A DNA stretch of 64,000 nucleotides from Chitinophagaceae bacterium (GTDB taxonomy: Bacteria > Bacteroidota > Bacteroidia > Chitinophagales > Chitinophagaceae), in NCBI GenBank assembly GCA_019638615.1, contig JAHBTL010000030.1, positions 1 through 64,000 on the forward strand. The letters run 5' to 3'. Shown here piece after piece: positions 16,716 through 26,238 of this stretch. Every line of letters begins with the position of its first letter. Positions within the stretch are counted from its first letter, which is position 1. A program made the translations under genes and the position numbers. The notes beneath the pieces are model-generated. The model saw nothing but the letters and a program-made list of their open reading frames with translations, was not told the DNA's origin and did not search any database.

Positions 16716-17840
16716 TTATACAGACAGCCTGCCGTCATAATCTTTTCGTCCGTCGTCGGCAGGCAGGGGAAACTTCACCGGGGCGTTGTCGCGCCCGGAG
16801 CGATATACCGCAGTAAACAATTCAACGGTATTTCTTCCCGTACCGCCATCTACAGGCGGTTCACGATCATGTATAACCGCATCGTAAAAATCTTCATGCT
16901 GCTTTAAGAAAGTATCGTCAACCGGTTTGACAGCATTATAAAAATCAGTGTCTTCTTTATGCCATTCGTCTAGCAAATGCTCCTCACCGGGCACTGTCCA
17001 TATATCATTATAAGGAACATCTACACCCGTTTGTCCCGGCAGCAGCATAGCGCCGCCATCCAGTTGCGCGCCTACAGAAGCGCCATTAGCGCCATGTATG
17101 TGAATCTTTCCATATAACCCAGGCTTTATTGAATTACTTACGACGATGTTGCCCAGTCCCCCATTTTTAAATTTTACAATTGCGAGCGCGGTGTCCTCTA
17201 TTTCCACATAGGGGTGATTAAAATTGCGCCATATGCCGTACACTTCTTCCACGGGGCCCATCAGCCACAGCAATATCTCCAGCTGGTGCGAAGTCTGGTT
17301 TACCATTACACCGCCTCCTTCCGTACTCCATTTACCACGCCAGGGATCACTTTCGTAATAGTTTTTATCGCGCCATCCCAATACATTTACAGTGCCCAGT
17401 ACAGGCGCTCCTATTTTATTTTGATCTATAGCATTCTTTAAGCGTTGAACACAGCGAAGGTACCTGCGCTGGCTGATCATGCCCAGCTTCACGCCGGCCT
17501 GTTTACAGGCATTGATCATCCGGTCGCAATCTCCAAGCGATGATGCCAATGGTTTTTCTACCAGACAATGAGCGCCCGCCGCCGCAGCTTCCAACACAGG
17601 TTCTATATGGTACGGGTGGGGAGTACATATTACCACAGCCTGCACGCGTTCACGTTTAATCATTGCCGTTATATCATCGTACGCAGAAATGTTGTACCGG
17701 TCTGCAAATGATTTTGCCTTGTCTATATCCCTGCTGTAAGCGGCTACACACACGGCGTTCCGTGTTTTTTGTAAAGCCGACAGGTGCCAGTGACTTACTT
17801 TGCCACATCCTATAATAGCCGCTCTGATTTTTTCAGACAT
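16716..17840 (-). CDS. Gfo/Idh/MocA family oxidoreductase
   Basis: This 374-residue NAD(P)-dependent dehydrogenase has an N-terminal Rossmann fold (AAIIGCGKVSHWHLSAL, about 7-23) and the family EKP motif (HCLVEKPLASSLGD, Lys as catalytic residue). The C-terminal sugar-binding domain contains WSTEGGGVMVNQTSHQLEILLWLMG. Such enzymes oxidise or reduce sugars, inositols or their derivatives. No Tat signal is present, so it is cytoplasmic. It is divergent from D-galactonate dehydratase, which makes a role in sugar-acid or galactose-related catabolism plausible, but the substrate cannot be read from sequence. Confidence 0.9.
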   Translation of the reverse strand: MSEKIRAAIIGCGKVSHWHLSALQKTRNAVCVAAYSRDIDKAKSFADRYNISAYDDITAMIKRERVQAVVICTPHPYHIEPVLEAAAAGAHCLVEKPLASSLGDCDRMINACKQAGVKLGMISQRRYLRCVQRLKNAIDQNKIGAPVLGTVNVLGWRDKNYYESDPWRGKWSTEGGGVMVNQTSHQLEILLWLMGPVEEVYGIWRNFNHPYVEIEDTALAIVKFKNGGLGNIVVSNSIKPGLYGKIHIHGANGASVGAQLDGGAMLLPGQTGVDVPYNDIWTVPGEEHLLDEWHKEDTDFYNAVKPVDDTFLKQHEDFYDAVIHDREPPVDGGTGRNTVELFTAVYRSGRDNAPVKFPLPADDGRKDYDGRLSV

Positions 17841-17894
17841 ATTTCAATTTGAAAGGTTGAATATACTTAAAAAATTAAACGTGCTCACCGAAGG

Positions 17895-17902
17895 CAAATA
17901 TA
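17895..17902 (-). promoter_or_regulatory. Predicted -7 box of the Gfo/Idh/MocA gene
   Basis: On the minus strand it reads TATATTTG, an exact TAnnTTTG match, about 55 bases before the start at 17840. No clear -33 TTG is seen at 19-20 bases. Confidence 0.45.
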
Positions 17903-17980
17903 CCCTAAACACATTATTTTTATGGAAGACAGCAGGCGGATAAGAACAGATGACAATGATCTGCTACAAAATAAAACAGC

Positions 17981-19156
17981 ATGGAAATAAAACCTGGCTT
18001 TACAATAATTGTTGAAAAGATTGAACTGTTTAAATTACCACCCAGGTGGGTATTCCTGAAAATATATACCAACCAGCCGGGACTTGTTGGCTGGGGAGAA
18101 CCGGTAATTGAAGGCAGAAGCGATACGGTAATGGCTGCTGTAAAAGAATTATCGTCTTATATCATCGGGCAACCGGTAGATAATATCGAAAATATTTGGC
18201 AAACCCTGTACAGAGGAGGATTTTACAGGGGCGGCCCCATCCTGATGAGCGCTATTTCGGGCATAGACCAGGCATTATGGGATATAAAAGGCAAGGCGCT
18301 GAACCGGCCGGTATATGATTTATTGGGTGGCGCAGTACGGAATAAAATGAAAATATATGGCTGGATAGGCGGCGACAAACCCTCGAATATAGCGGAAGCT
18401 GCCAGGAAACGCCTGGATGCAGGATTTACAGCCGTGAAAATGAATGGCACAGCCGAAATGGAATGGATCGATACACCTCAAAAAATACAGGAGGCGGTAA
18501 ACAGAGCCGCTGCCGTAAGAGCAGAAGTAGGCCCGGAAGTAGGCATCGGTATCGACTTTCACGGAAGAGTACATAAAGGAATGGCCAAAGTGTTGGCTAA
18601 AGAGCTGGAGCCGTTTAAACTGATGTTTATCGAAGAACCGGTACTGGCAGAAAACAATGAAGCGTTGAAAGCCATCCAGTCACTTGTATCTACCCCCATT
18701 GCTACAGGCGAAAGAATGTTCAGCCGCTGGGACTTCAAACAGATTTTTATGGACGGAACAGTAGATATTATACAACCGGACCTCAGCCATGCAGGCGGCA
18801 TCACCGAAGTAAAGAAAATCGCTGCGATGGCTGAAGCGTATGATGTAGCGCTGGCGCCGCATTGCCCGCTTGGTCCTATTTCTTTTGCATCTGCTCTGCA
18901 GATCGACTTTAATGCGATCAATGCTTTTATCCAGGAAAGCAGTATCGGTATTCATTACAACGAAGGAGCAGACCTGCTGGATTATCTTACCAATGCCGAA
19001 GACTTCCAGATAAAAGACGGCTATATAGCCTTGCTGCAAAAACCAGGGTTAGGTGCGGAAATCAATGAAGAGCTTGTAAAAGAATTAAGCAGGAACCCAC
19101 CCGACTGGAAGAACCCATTGTGGTATAATGCGGATGGATCTGTTACAGAATGGTAA
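17981..19156 (+). CDS. dgoD: D-galactonate dehydratase (enolase superfamily)
   Basis: This 391-residue cytoplasmic enzyme dehydrates D-galactonate to 2-dehydro-3-deoxy-D-galactonate. Metal ligands and catalytic residues of the DgoD group are in place with a constant offset of 9 from the E. coli enzyme: Asp192 and His194 in GIDFHGR, Glu218 in FIEEPV, Glu244 in [13 protein letters not shown] and His294 in [20 protein letters not shown] is also conserved. It is divergent from the Gfo/Idh/MocA dehydrogenase, 140 bases apart, and that enzyme might supply its sugar acid. No kinase or aldolase of the pathway lies in the window. Confidence 0.93.
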   Translation: MEIKPGFTIIVEKIELFKLPPRWVFLKIYTNQPGLVGWGEPVIEGRSDTVMAAVKELSSYIIGQPVDNIENIWQTLYRGGFYRGGPILMSAISGIDQALWDIKGKALNRPVYDLLGGAVRNKMKIYGWIGGDKPSNIAEAARKRLDAGFTAVKMNGTAEMEWIDTPQKIQEAVNRAAAVRAEVGPEVGIGIDFHGRVHKGMAKVLAKELEPFKLMFIEEPVLAENNEALKAIQSLVSTPIATGERMFSRWDFKQIFMDGTVDIIQPDLSHAGGITEVKKIAAMAEAYDVALAPHCPLGPISFASALQIDFNAINAFIQESSIGIHYNEGADLLDYLTNAEDFQIKDGYIALLQKPGLGAEINEELVKELSRNPPDWKNPLWYNADGSVTEW

Positions 19157-19171
19157 AATAAATTTTTAGAT

Positions 19172-19834
19172 TCAGCCACAGATGCGCTGATTAAACGTCC
19201 TCAATACCAGCTCCTGCAAAATTGCTTCACAGGGTGCTTTCATATCCAGGGTTGGAACAGGCAGGGTAAAAATGATCCGGTTGTTGTCAGGCAACGCATA
19301 TCCTTCGCAGTGATCATAGTAATGAAGCAAACCTTCTACCGTTCCCTCCACATTGCCTGCCGCAAACATTGTTGTAATAGCCTTCACCGTCCCCTCCCCC
19401 AGTCTGGCTGACAATTTTTGCAGGCAATCACAAAAAAGCAATGGATCCGATGCGCGGATCTGTTTCGATAACCGTTCAAGACGAATTGATTTTTCAGTAT
19501 CAAGCCATATAACAGGCGCAGAGACCATTCGCTCCCACAGCCAGCCGGGTAAAGTAAGATTGCCTATTCTTTTCAATTCCTGTTCAATAAAAACGGGACC
19601 TGCACTATCGAGGCTTTGCCAGTATTTTTTCAGTGTTTTATGAAATTGGTAGGAAGAAGGCTGGGAAGCATGCTTCAGCCGTGCAAACGCAGAACCGTCG
19701 TGGCAACACAATTCCTCCAGGTTTACGACCTGTTGCCCGACATTGCGAAGATGATGTAACAATTCCGTTTTACCGGAACCTGTTAAACCACCCAATAAAT
19801 ACACCGGAGAAGAAATGCTGGAAAAAGAAATCAT
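19172..19834 (-). CDS. Stand-alone P-loop domain related to tRNA 2-selenouridine synthase MnmH (rhodanese part missing)
   Basis: This 220-residue protein aligns with the C-terminal nucleotide-binding half of MnmH (SelU/YbbB). The Walker A motif is GGLTGSGKTELLHHL (about 15-29), followed by the family stretches GQQVVNLEELCCHDGSAFARL and QPSSYQFHKTL, and IEQELKRIG in place of the usual EDES-type motif. Full-length MnmH of about 350 residues starts with a rhodanese domain that carries the catalytic Cys; no trace of it is found upstream on the minus strand. MnmH makes 2-selenouridine or geranylated 2-thiouridine in tRNA anticodons. This form either works with a separate rhodanese or has another role. 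It is convergent with dgoD, with a 15-base gap. Confidence 0.85.
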   Translation of the reverse strand: MISFSSISSPVYLLGGLTGSGKTELLHHLRNVGQQVVNLEELCCHDGSAFARLKHASQPSSYQFHKTLKKYWQSLDSAGPVFIEQELKRIGNLTLPGWLWERMVSAPVIWLDTEKSIRLERLSKQIRASDPLLFCDCLQKLSARLGEGTVKAITTMFAAGNVEGTVEGLLHYYDHCEGYALPDNNRIIFTLPVPTLDMKAPCEAILQELVLRTFNQRICG

Positions 19835-20187
19835 AAAAAAAATACCCGTTTAGGGAGAATTTGTTCTATAACGTTGTGTTCAACTTTGTCGAGACTTACT
19901 GAAGAGGACCGGAACTTATGAACCGGAAGAACTGCTACTGAAAGAACCAACTTTGCATACTAACTTCGATCTGAAAGACTCAAATATCAACTTTATTACG
20001 GGGTTTGAACTCTTTCCGTTCCAAATGCGGTAACCACCTGGTCTTGTTCTTAGTACCTAATAAAGATACAACGCGCAAAAATAGTTTGCAAGCATCTGAA
20101 TAACTTTTTTGTAAATTTCCTCAGGGTTGTCAGCCTTTAATACAGCCTGTTATGTAATATTGCGCACACCAAGCCGTTAGCACTGCA
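19835..20187. other. Intergenic region with a possible 200-base leader or small RNA on the minus strand
   Basis: There is no open frame of useful length. A promoter-like pair (20061-20091) points left, so a leader of about 200 bases would precede the MnmH-like start. Just before that ATG the minus strand has CCC-TAAAC-GGG followed by a run of eight T (19835-19842), which resembles a weak intrinsic terminator. I could not match the sequence to a known RNA family. Confidence 0.4.
20061..20091 (-). promoter_or_regulatory. Predicted promoter pointing toward the MnmH-like gene
   Basis: On the minus strand, TTG (20091-20089) is separated by 20 bases from TATCTTTA (20068-20061). This matches the Bacteroidota consensus at seven of the eight -7 positions, with the same spacing as the rpsA promoter. 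Confidence 0.55.
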
Positions 20188-22686
20188 ATGTTTATCAAGC
20201 GAACTTTACCGTTTATACTGTTCCTCATTTGCGGCAGTTCATTTGCACAGCAAAAAAGTGCGGTCATTTCCGGCAGGGTTGTAGATGACAATGAAAAGGA
20301 ATTGCCGGGTGTATCGGTAATGGTACTGGGCAAGCAAAGCGGCGTTATCACATCCGACTCCGGCAGCTTTTCAATAAAAGTTCCCGCCAACCGGGCAATT
20401 GCGCTTGTTTTTTCCGCAGCGGGGTTTCATACTGTTCAGCGCAATTTTTACCTGAATGAAAATGAACAGGAAACAGTTGTGATCAGGCTCAACAAAACAA
20501 CCCGGGTATTGCAGGAGGTAATTATTAAAGATGAACGCGAAAGAAGAGAAAGCGGGCTGGTAAAACTGAATCCTAAAAACGCGTTGTCTATGCCATCGGT
20601 TACCGGCGGGGTAGAAAGTCTTATCAAGATATTCGTAGGCAGTAACAATGAGCTCACTTCGCAATATTCGGTGCGGGGAGGCAACTACGATGAAAACCTG
20701 GTATATGTGAACGATTTTGAAATTTTCCGTCCCTACCTGGTGCGGAGCGGGCAGCAGGAAGGATTAAGCTTTATCAATCCTGAACTTACAGGAAATATTC
20801 TTTTTTACAACGGGGGGTTCCAGGCAAAATATGGCGACAAAATGAGCAGTGTGCTGGACGTTCAATACAAAAAGCCCAGGCAAGCCGGAGGTTCTGCCTA
20901 TATCAGCTTGCTGGAACAGGGAGCGCATGTGGAGGGCATATCCAAAAATGAAAAATTTACTTACCTGGTTGGGATCCGAAACCGCTCGAACCGCAACCTG
21001 CTCAGCTCACAGGAAACAAAGGGAAATTATGTTCCTTCTTCGGCAGACATACAGGCGCTGCTTACTTACCGGCTCAATACAACCTGGCAGCTTGAGCTGT
21101 TGGGCAACTTTTCCCGCACCCGGTTTTCTTTAATACCGGAAGAGGCAAAACTTACTTCCTCCGTTTTGTCACCATTGTTCAGCACCCACCTGGGTCTTGA
21201 TATTTTTTTTGAAGGAAGGGAATGGGATCAGTACAGCACAAGCATGATCGGCTTTTCTGCGCAACAGCAACTCAATGCAAAAGTGAAATTAAAATGGATG
21301 GCAAGCCGGTTTGAGAACCGGGAGCAGGAAGCATATGATATTTCGGGAGCTTACCTGTTTGGCGAAAGAAGCTTCGATAAATCGCAGCCTGAATTTGGCA
21401 CCATTACCAATCCTTTGGGTGCAGGCGTTTTTATGAATCATGCACGCAACAATTTAAGCATCCGGAATATTAATCTTTCGCATAAAGGTTCGTGGGATAA
21501 TAAAAGCCATTTTGTGCAGTGGGGATTGAGCGCAGAGCAAACTTCCATAAAAGATAAATTATCGGAATGGGAAGCGCAGGATTCAGCAGGGTATACGCTT
21601 CCCTACAATACAAACCAGCTTACATTACACAAAGTTATCCGCTCCGATGCAGACCTGGATATCACTAAACTATCAGGCTACATCCAGGACAATATAACAA
21701 TGGGCGAAAAGTTTACTGTACAGGGCGGTTTGCGATTTAATTACAACTCATTGAACAAAGAGTGGCTGGTATCTCCCCGTTTACAGCTATCATGGCTGCC
21801 CGATGCCGAAAAGGACTGGGTATTTAAAATAGCGGCAGGCTCTTACGACCAACCTCCGTTTTACAGGGAACTGAGAAGATACAACGGAACACTTAATACC
21901 GCACTCAAAGCACAGCGAAGCTGGCAGGTAAGCGCGGGAGCGGAGCACAATTTTAAATCGTGGAGCCGGCCTACCAGGATGACCATTGAGGCCTATTACA
22001 AAAACATGTGGAATGTAGATGTGTATGATATAGACAATGTACGGATCCGCTATGCCGGAAACAACAACGCCAAGGCGTACACAACAGGTATTGAACTGAG
22101 GCTCTTCAGCGAATTGGTTAAAGATGCGGAAAGCTGGGTAAGCATCGGACTGATGCGCAGCAGGGAAAAGATAGATGATTTTTACTATTACCGGTATAAG
22201 AATGCAGCCGGGGAATTGATTACTGCTCAAACAGAAGACCAGGCAGTGACCGACAGCGTTCGTTTCGATAAGGGTTGGATGAGGCGGCCTGCCGACAGGC
22301 TGGTGACCTTTGGATTGTTCTTCCAGGATTATCTTACAACCAACAAAAACTTTAAAGTACATCTCAATGCAGTATACGGAACCAATATGCCTTACAATAT
22401 TCCCGGTAGCATACGGTACCGCAACGCGCTTATCATAGAGCCTTATATACGTGCAGACATCGGCTTCAGCGCACTTTTATTAAGCGATGATAAAACAAAC
22501 AGGAGAAGCCATCACCCCTTCCGGAAATTTGAAAATATATGGGCAAGCTTCGAAGTGTTCAACCTGCTTGATCGCGATAATACCATTTCCTATATGCTGA
22601 TCAAGGATTTTTCCAATACCGTATATACAATGCCCAACAGGTTAACACCGCGTTTGCTTAATATCAAATTATTGGCAAGGTTTTAG
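20188..22686 (+). CDS. TonB-dependent receptor with N-terminal carboxypeptidase-like domain
   Basis: The 832-residue outer-membrane receptor has a signal peptide (MFIKRTLPFILFLICGSSFAQQ). A carboxypeptidase-regulatory-like domain covers about 25-115 (VISGRVVDDNEKELPGVSVMVLGKQSGVITSDSGSFSIKVP). The plug follows (about 120-240: LIKIFVGSNNELTSQYSVRGGNYDENLVYVNDFEIFRPY...GGFQAKYGDKMSSVLDVQYKKP), then a long barrel ending LTPRLLNIKLLARF. It has no adjacent SusD, so it belongs to the single-receptor class that imports siderophores, cofactors or other small ligands. Substrate is unknown. It stands alone, 122 bases before phoH. Confidence 0.92.
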   Translation: MFIKRTLPFILFLICGSSFAQQKSAVISGRVVDDNEKELPGVSVMVLGKQSGVITSDSGSFSIKVPANRAIALVFSAAGFHTVQRNFYLNENEQETVVIRLNKTTRVLQEVIIKDERERRESGLVKLNPKNALSMPSVTGGVESLIKIFVGSNNELTSQYSVRGGNYDENLVYVNDFEIFRPYLVRSGQQEGLSFINPELTGNILFYNGGFQAKYGDKMSSVLDVQYKKPRQAGGSAYISLLEQGAHVEGISKNEKFTYLVGIRNRSNRNLLSSQETKGNYVPSSADIQALLTYRLNTTWQLELLGNFSRTRFSLIPEEAKLTSSVLSPLFSTHLGLDIFFEGREWDQYSTSMIGFSAQQQLNAKVKLKWMASRFENREQEAYDISGAYLFGERSFDKSQPEFGTITNPLGAGVFMNHARNNLSIRNINLSHKGSWDNKSHFVQWGLSAEQTSIKDKLSEWEAQDSAGYTLPYNTNQLTLHKVIRSDADLDITKLSGYIQDNITMGEKFTVQGGLRFNYNSLNKEWLVSPRLQLSWLPDAEKDWVFKIAAGSYDQPPFYRELRRYNGTLNTALKAQRSWQVSAGAEHNFKSWSRPTRMTIEAYYKNMWNVDVYDIDNVRIRYAGNNNAKAYTTGIELRLFSELVKDAESWVSIGLMRSREKIDDFYYYRYKNAAGELITAQTEDQAVTDSVRFDKGWMRRPADRLVTFGLFFQDYLTTNKNFKVHLNAVYGTNMPYNIPGSIRYRNALIIEPYIRADIGFSALLLSDDKTNRRSHHPFRKFENIWASFEVFNLLDRDNTISYMLIKDFSNTVYTMPNRLTPRLLNIKLLARF

Positions 22687-22808
22687 GTATTCACATCCTG
22701 TTGATAATTTATTTGATGGAATTATGAAGCTGAATCATTAAATTTGATTCAATGGATGGTTAGCCTGTACATTATTGAAGACTATTGTGAACATAAAACC
22801 GAACCTAC

Positions 22809-23819
22809 TTGACAGAAACAATCATTAACCTGGAAACCGTTAACCCTACTGAATTTTTTGGCGTTAACAACGGCAAATTAGACCTCCTCAAGAAAAAATT
22901 TCCTCTACTTAAGATCCTTAGCCGCGGTACACAAATCAAGTTAAGCGGTGCACCGGAACAGGTAGAATCAGCAAAAGAAAAAATAGAATTACTGATCCAG
23001 TACCTGGAAAGGAACGGACATGTAAGTGAGAATTACTTTGAACAGATACTGGGCGGGGATGATGCAGAAACGGTAGATAATTTTATTGAGCGTAACCCCA
23101 ATGAGGTTTTGGTATTTGGCCCCAATGGAAAAAGCGTACGTGCCAGAACAGCCAATCAAAAGCGTTTGGTTACCGCGGCCGATAAAAACGATGTTGTTTT
23201 TGCAATAGGACCTGCCGGCACCGGTAAAACCTATACAGCAGTAGCGCTGGCCGTGCGTGCGTTAAAAAACAAGTCTGTAAAAAAGATCATTCTTACACGT
23301 CCCGCGGTAGAGGCAGGCGAGAGCCTGGGATTTTTGCCCGGCGATCTGAAAGAAAAAATAGATCCTTACCTGCGCCCGCTGTACGATGCGCTGGATGACA
23401 TGATACCCGCGGATAAGCTGGGATATTATATGAGCACACGCGTAATTGAAATTGCCCCGCTGGCCTATATGCGCGGACGCACGCTTGACAATGCTTTTAT
23501 AATATTAGACGAAGCGCAAAATGCTACGGATCTGCAGATAAAAATGTTCCTTACCCGCATAGGCGCCAATGCCAAGGCTATTATTACCGGCGATCTTACG
23601 CAGGTAGATCTGCCCAAGCATCAACGCAGCGGGCTTGAAAAAGCAACCCGCATCCTCAGGAATATTGATGGCATTACGCATATTGAGCTTGATGAAGATG
23701 ACGTGGTACGCCACCGCCTGGTGAAAGCCATTATCAGGGCGTACGATAAAGATTTTGAACGCCAGGAAGAGCTGCAGAAAACAAGGGAAAGGGAGAAAGA
23801 AAAAGAGAAAAACAAATAA
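22809..23819 (+). CDS. PhoH family protein
   Basis: This 336-residue cytoplasmic ATPase has a short KH-like N-terminal region (about 30-70). The P-loop core has Walker A GPAGTGKT at about 134-141, Walker [11 protein letters not shown] at about 231-240, and the characteristic [34 protein letters not shown]. The C-terminus is a highly charged helical tail ([18 protein letters not shown]). PhoH proteins bind and hydrolyse ATP and are linked to RNA metabolism and ribosome-associated functions. The start codon is TTG at 22809, since no ATG fits the family N-terminus. It is convergent with rpsA. Confidence 0.93.
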   Translation: MTETIINLETVNPTEFFGVNNGKLDLLKKKFPLLKILSRGTQIKLSGAPEQVESAKEKIELLIQYLERNGHVSENYFEQILGGDDAETVDNFIERNPNEVLVFGPNGKSVRARTANQKRLVTAADKNDVVFAIGPAGTGKTYTAVALAVRALKNKSVKKIILTRPAVEAGESLGFLPGDLKEKIDPYLRPLYDALDDMIPADKLGYYMSTRVIEIAPLAYMRGRTLDNAFIILDEAQNATDLQIKMFLTRIGANAKAIITGDLTQVDLPKHQRSGLEKATRILRNIDGITHIELDEDDVVRHRLVKAIIRAYDKDFERQEELQKTREREKEKEKNK

Positions 23820-23891
23820 AAGCCGGTGAGCTGCTAAAAAGATATTGCAGGTATCGTATCATCCTTTTCAACCAGTTTCATACACATAAAA

Positions 23892-23922
23892 AAATCCGGT
23901 TTGTTTTGAACAAACCGGATTT
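23892..23922. terminator. Strong bidirectional terminator between phoH and rpsA
   Basis: A 14-bp stem (23892-23905 with 23909-23922; core AAATCCGGTTTG / CAAACCGGATTT) has a 3-base loop. The minus strand continues with a run of seven T, which fits termination of rpsA. The plus-strand side is TGTATTTTA, which fits phoH less well. Confidence 0.9.
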
Positions 23923-23944
23923 GTATTTTAAGAAGCCTGCTTAT

Positions 23945-25867
23945 TTATTCTGCAGCTTTGTCTTCAGGTTTAACATCACCACCCTGCTCCATCTTCTTTT
24001 TCAGCTCCGCAAGAACACCCAAATCGCCCAGTGTAGTTTTTTCTACCTTGCCCTGGATGTCTTTAACAGCCTTCTTCGTCTTGGCAGCTTCTGCCTTCCG
24101 TTCTTTGTTGATCGCTTCTTTTTCATCGGCCTTTGCCTGCTCCCAGATACGGGTATGGCTCAGTACGATCCTCTTTTCATTCCTGTCAAACTCAATCACC
24201 ATGAACTGGTTGGTTTCGTCCGCACCGATGGTTTTACCATCTTCTTTTGCAAGATGACGATTGGGTGCAAAGCCTTCCAATCCATAGGACAACTGAACTA
24301 CAGCACCTTTTTCATCCTTTTTAATTACAGTGCCTTCGTGTATAGTACCTACTGCAAAAGTATCCTGCAATGCATTCCAGGGATCTTCTTCCAGTTGTTT
24401 ATGACCCAACTGCAGCTTACGGTTGTCCTTGTCAATGCCAAGAATGATCACTTCAATGTCGCTGCCCACTTTCGTATACTCGCTGGGGTGATTAAAGCGT
24501 TTCAACCAGCTCAGGTCGCTGATATGGATCATACCGCCAATGCCCGGCTCAAGCTCAACAAACACACCATAAGGAGTGATGTTTTTCACCAGTCCTTTAT
24601 GACGGCTTTCAACCGGGTATTTGTTTTCGATCTCGTTCCAGGGATCGGGAGTAAGCTGCTTGATAGACAGGCTCATCTTACGGGAATCCTTATCAAGCGT
24701 TACGATCTTGGCTTCATGCTCATCGCCTAATTTAAAGAACTCTTTCGCATTGATAGGCGTATTGGCCCAGGTAATTTCACTTACGTGAACAAGCCCTTCC
24801 ACACCGGGAAGTATTTCAAGGAATGCGCCATAATCTTCAATATTCACCACTTTTCCTTTCACCACTTTTCCTTCGCTGATGGTTTCAGGCAAAGTATCCC
24901 ATGGATGAGGAGTAAGCTGTTTCAAACCGAGGCTGATGCGTTTTTTATCATCATCAAAATCAAGCACAACAACGTTCAGCTTCTGATCCATCTTCAATAC
25001 TTCGCTCGGATGGCTGATACGCCCCCAACTGATATCTGTGATGTACAACAAGCCGTCCAGTCCACCCAGGTCAAGAAATGCACCGAAGTCGGTGATATTC
25101 TTAATCGTTCCTTCAAGCACCTGTCCTTTTTCGAGCTTGCTGATGATCTCCGCACGCTGCGCTTCGATATCGCTTTCAATAAGCGCTTTGTGAGATACAA
25201 CAGCGTTCTTGATGGTTTCGTTGATCTTAACTACTTTGAACTCCATTGTTTTGCCAACAAACTGATCGTAATCCGTTACAGGCTTAACGTCAATTTGTGA
25301 ACCAGGTAAGAAGGTTTCCATACCAAATACATCCACGATCAGGCCACCTTTTGTTTTGCTGGTAACGATCCCCGTAACCACTTCGCCTGTCTTGTGTATT
25401 TCAACGATGCGCTCCCATGCACGTGTAATACGGGCCTGTTTGCGGCTAAGGTGAAGATGTCCTTCCCTGTCTTCTTTTTCTACCACCATCACTTCCACTA
25501 CATCGCCTACCTTAAGTCCGGGAATATCGCGGAATTCATTTAAAGAAACCAATCCATCGCTTTTAAAACCTATGTTTACTACAACATCTGTTTTAGTTAA
25601 TCCTACTACAACACCTTCTACCATTTCGTTATCGGTAATGGTCTTGAAAGTGCCTTCGTACACAGAATCGTACTTTTCTTTTTCTTCTTTGCTGTAAGCA
25701 GAAACATTGCGTTTGTCGATGCTCCAGTCGAAGTCATCGTGAGCGGTTTCAGGTTCAACCGCTACAGGTGCATTTGTTATCGCTGCAGGCGCCTGGGCCA
25801 CCTCCTGTACATCAGCGTTTGAGCCTGCCTCTTCAACAGGCGAGTTAACAATTTGATTATCTGACAT
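23945..25867 (-). CDS. rpsA: 30S ribosomal protein S1
   Basis: This 640-residue RNA-binding ribosomal protein recruits mRNA to the 30S subunit. Six S1 (OB-fold) repeats follow an acidic N-terminal tail, with typical openings such as VEGVVVGLTKTDVVVNIGFKSDGLVSLNEF, VLEGTIKNITDFGAFLDLGGLDGLLYITDISWGRI, VVKGKVVNIEDYGAFLEILPGVEGLVHVSEITW and HKGLVKNITPYGVFVELEPGIGGMIHISDLSWLKR. The open frame reaches 25945, but an exact promoter lies inside that extension and MSDNQIVNS is a natural start, so I use 25867. The C-terminus is Lys/Glu-rich. In Bacteroidota, where Shine-Dalgarno pairing is little used, S1 and A-rich leaders are thought to matter more for initiation. Confidence 0.97.
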   Translation of the reverse strand: MSDNQIVNSPVEEAGSNADVQEVAQAPAAITNAPVAVEPETAHDDFDWSIDKRNVSAYSKEEKEKYDSVYEGTFKTITDNEMVEGVVVGLTKTDVVVNIGFKSDGLVSLNEFRDIPGLKVGDVVEVMVVEKEDREGHLHLSRKQARITRAWERIVEIHKTGEVVTGIVTSKTKGGLIVDVFGMETFLPGSQIDVKPVTDYDQFVGKTMEFKVVKINETIKNAVVSHKALIESDIEAQRAEIISKLEKGQVLEGTIKNITDFGAFLDLGGLDGLLYITDISWGRISHPSEVLKMDQKLNVVVLDFDDDKKRISLGLKQLTPHPWDTLPETISEGKVVKGKVVNIEDYGAFLEILPGVEGLVHVSEITWANTPINAKEFFKLGDEHEAKIVTLDKDSRKMSLSIKQLTPDPWNEIENKYPVESRHKGLVKNITPYGVFVELEPGIGGMIHISDLSWLKRFNHPSEYTKVGSDIEVIILGIDKDNRKLQLGHKQLEEDPWNALQDTFAVGTIHEGTVIKKDEKGAVVQLSYGLEGFAPNRHLAKEDGKTIGADETNQFMVIEFDRNEKRIVLSHTRIWEQAKADEKEAINKERKAEAAKTKKAVKDIQGKVEKTTLGDLGVLAELKKKMEQGGDVKPEDKAAE

Positions 25868-25902
25868 GATATTAAACCCAATGGCTTTAAAAATTGGGAC
25901 GG

Positions 25903-25933
25903 CAAAGGTACGTTTAAATATAACAACCGGCAA
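25903..25933 (-). promoter_or_regulatory. Predicted rpsA promoter
   Basis: On the minus strand, TTG (25933-25931), 20 bases, then TACCTTTG (25910-25903) exactly match the Bacteroidota housekeeping consensus. The start codon follows 35 bases after the -7 box. This site fixes the rpsA start and calibrates the spacing used for the other promoter calls. Confidence 0.8.
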
Positions 25934-26238
25934 GGAAAACATCACTTTTCTTGAGGCTTATTTCATTCATAAAGAACTGATTTTCATATAATTGAGAACG
26001 CCTCTTTCAACATCTGTGACACTGACAACCTAAAACAGGAAGAATACTATTGCCTGCCGGTTCCAGGATTGCCGAAACCAGCCATCCCCGATTTTGAAAA
26101 ACTTTTGTTTTACGAATGGGGTTTTCCCGTTTAAAAAATATATGCCTGCTCGTAAAAATTTTATATTTTGCCGGCACTATCAAAAAGTATAATATTAAAA
26201 CCTGAATATTCGTTGGTAGTTCACAACAACCCATCTGT
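25934..26238. other. Divergent intergenic region between rpsA and the DinB-like gene
   Basis: No gene is supported. A minus-strand open frame (26007-26246) overlaps the next gene's start and has no family features. The A/T-rich part at about 26130-26235 should hold the promoter of the plus-strand gene. Confidence 0.4.

Noticed and set aside
23906-24730. 274-codon plus-strand frame opposite rpsA
   Set aside because: It is fully antisense to S1, Phe/Leu-rich as expected for the complement of Lys/Glu codons, and unsupported by promoter or family.
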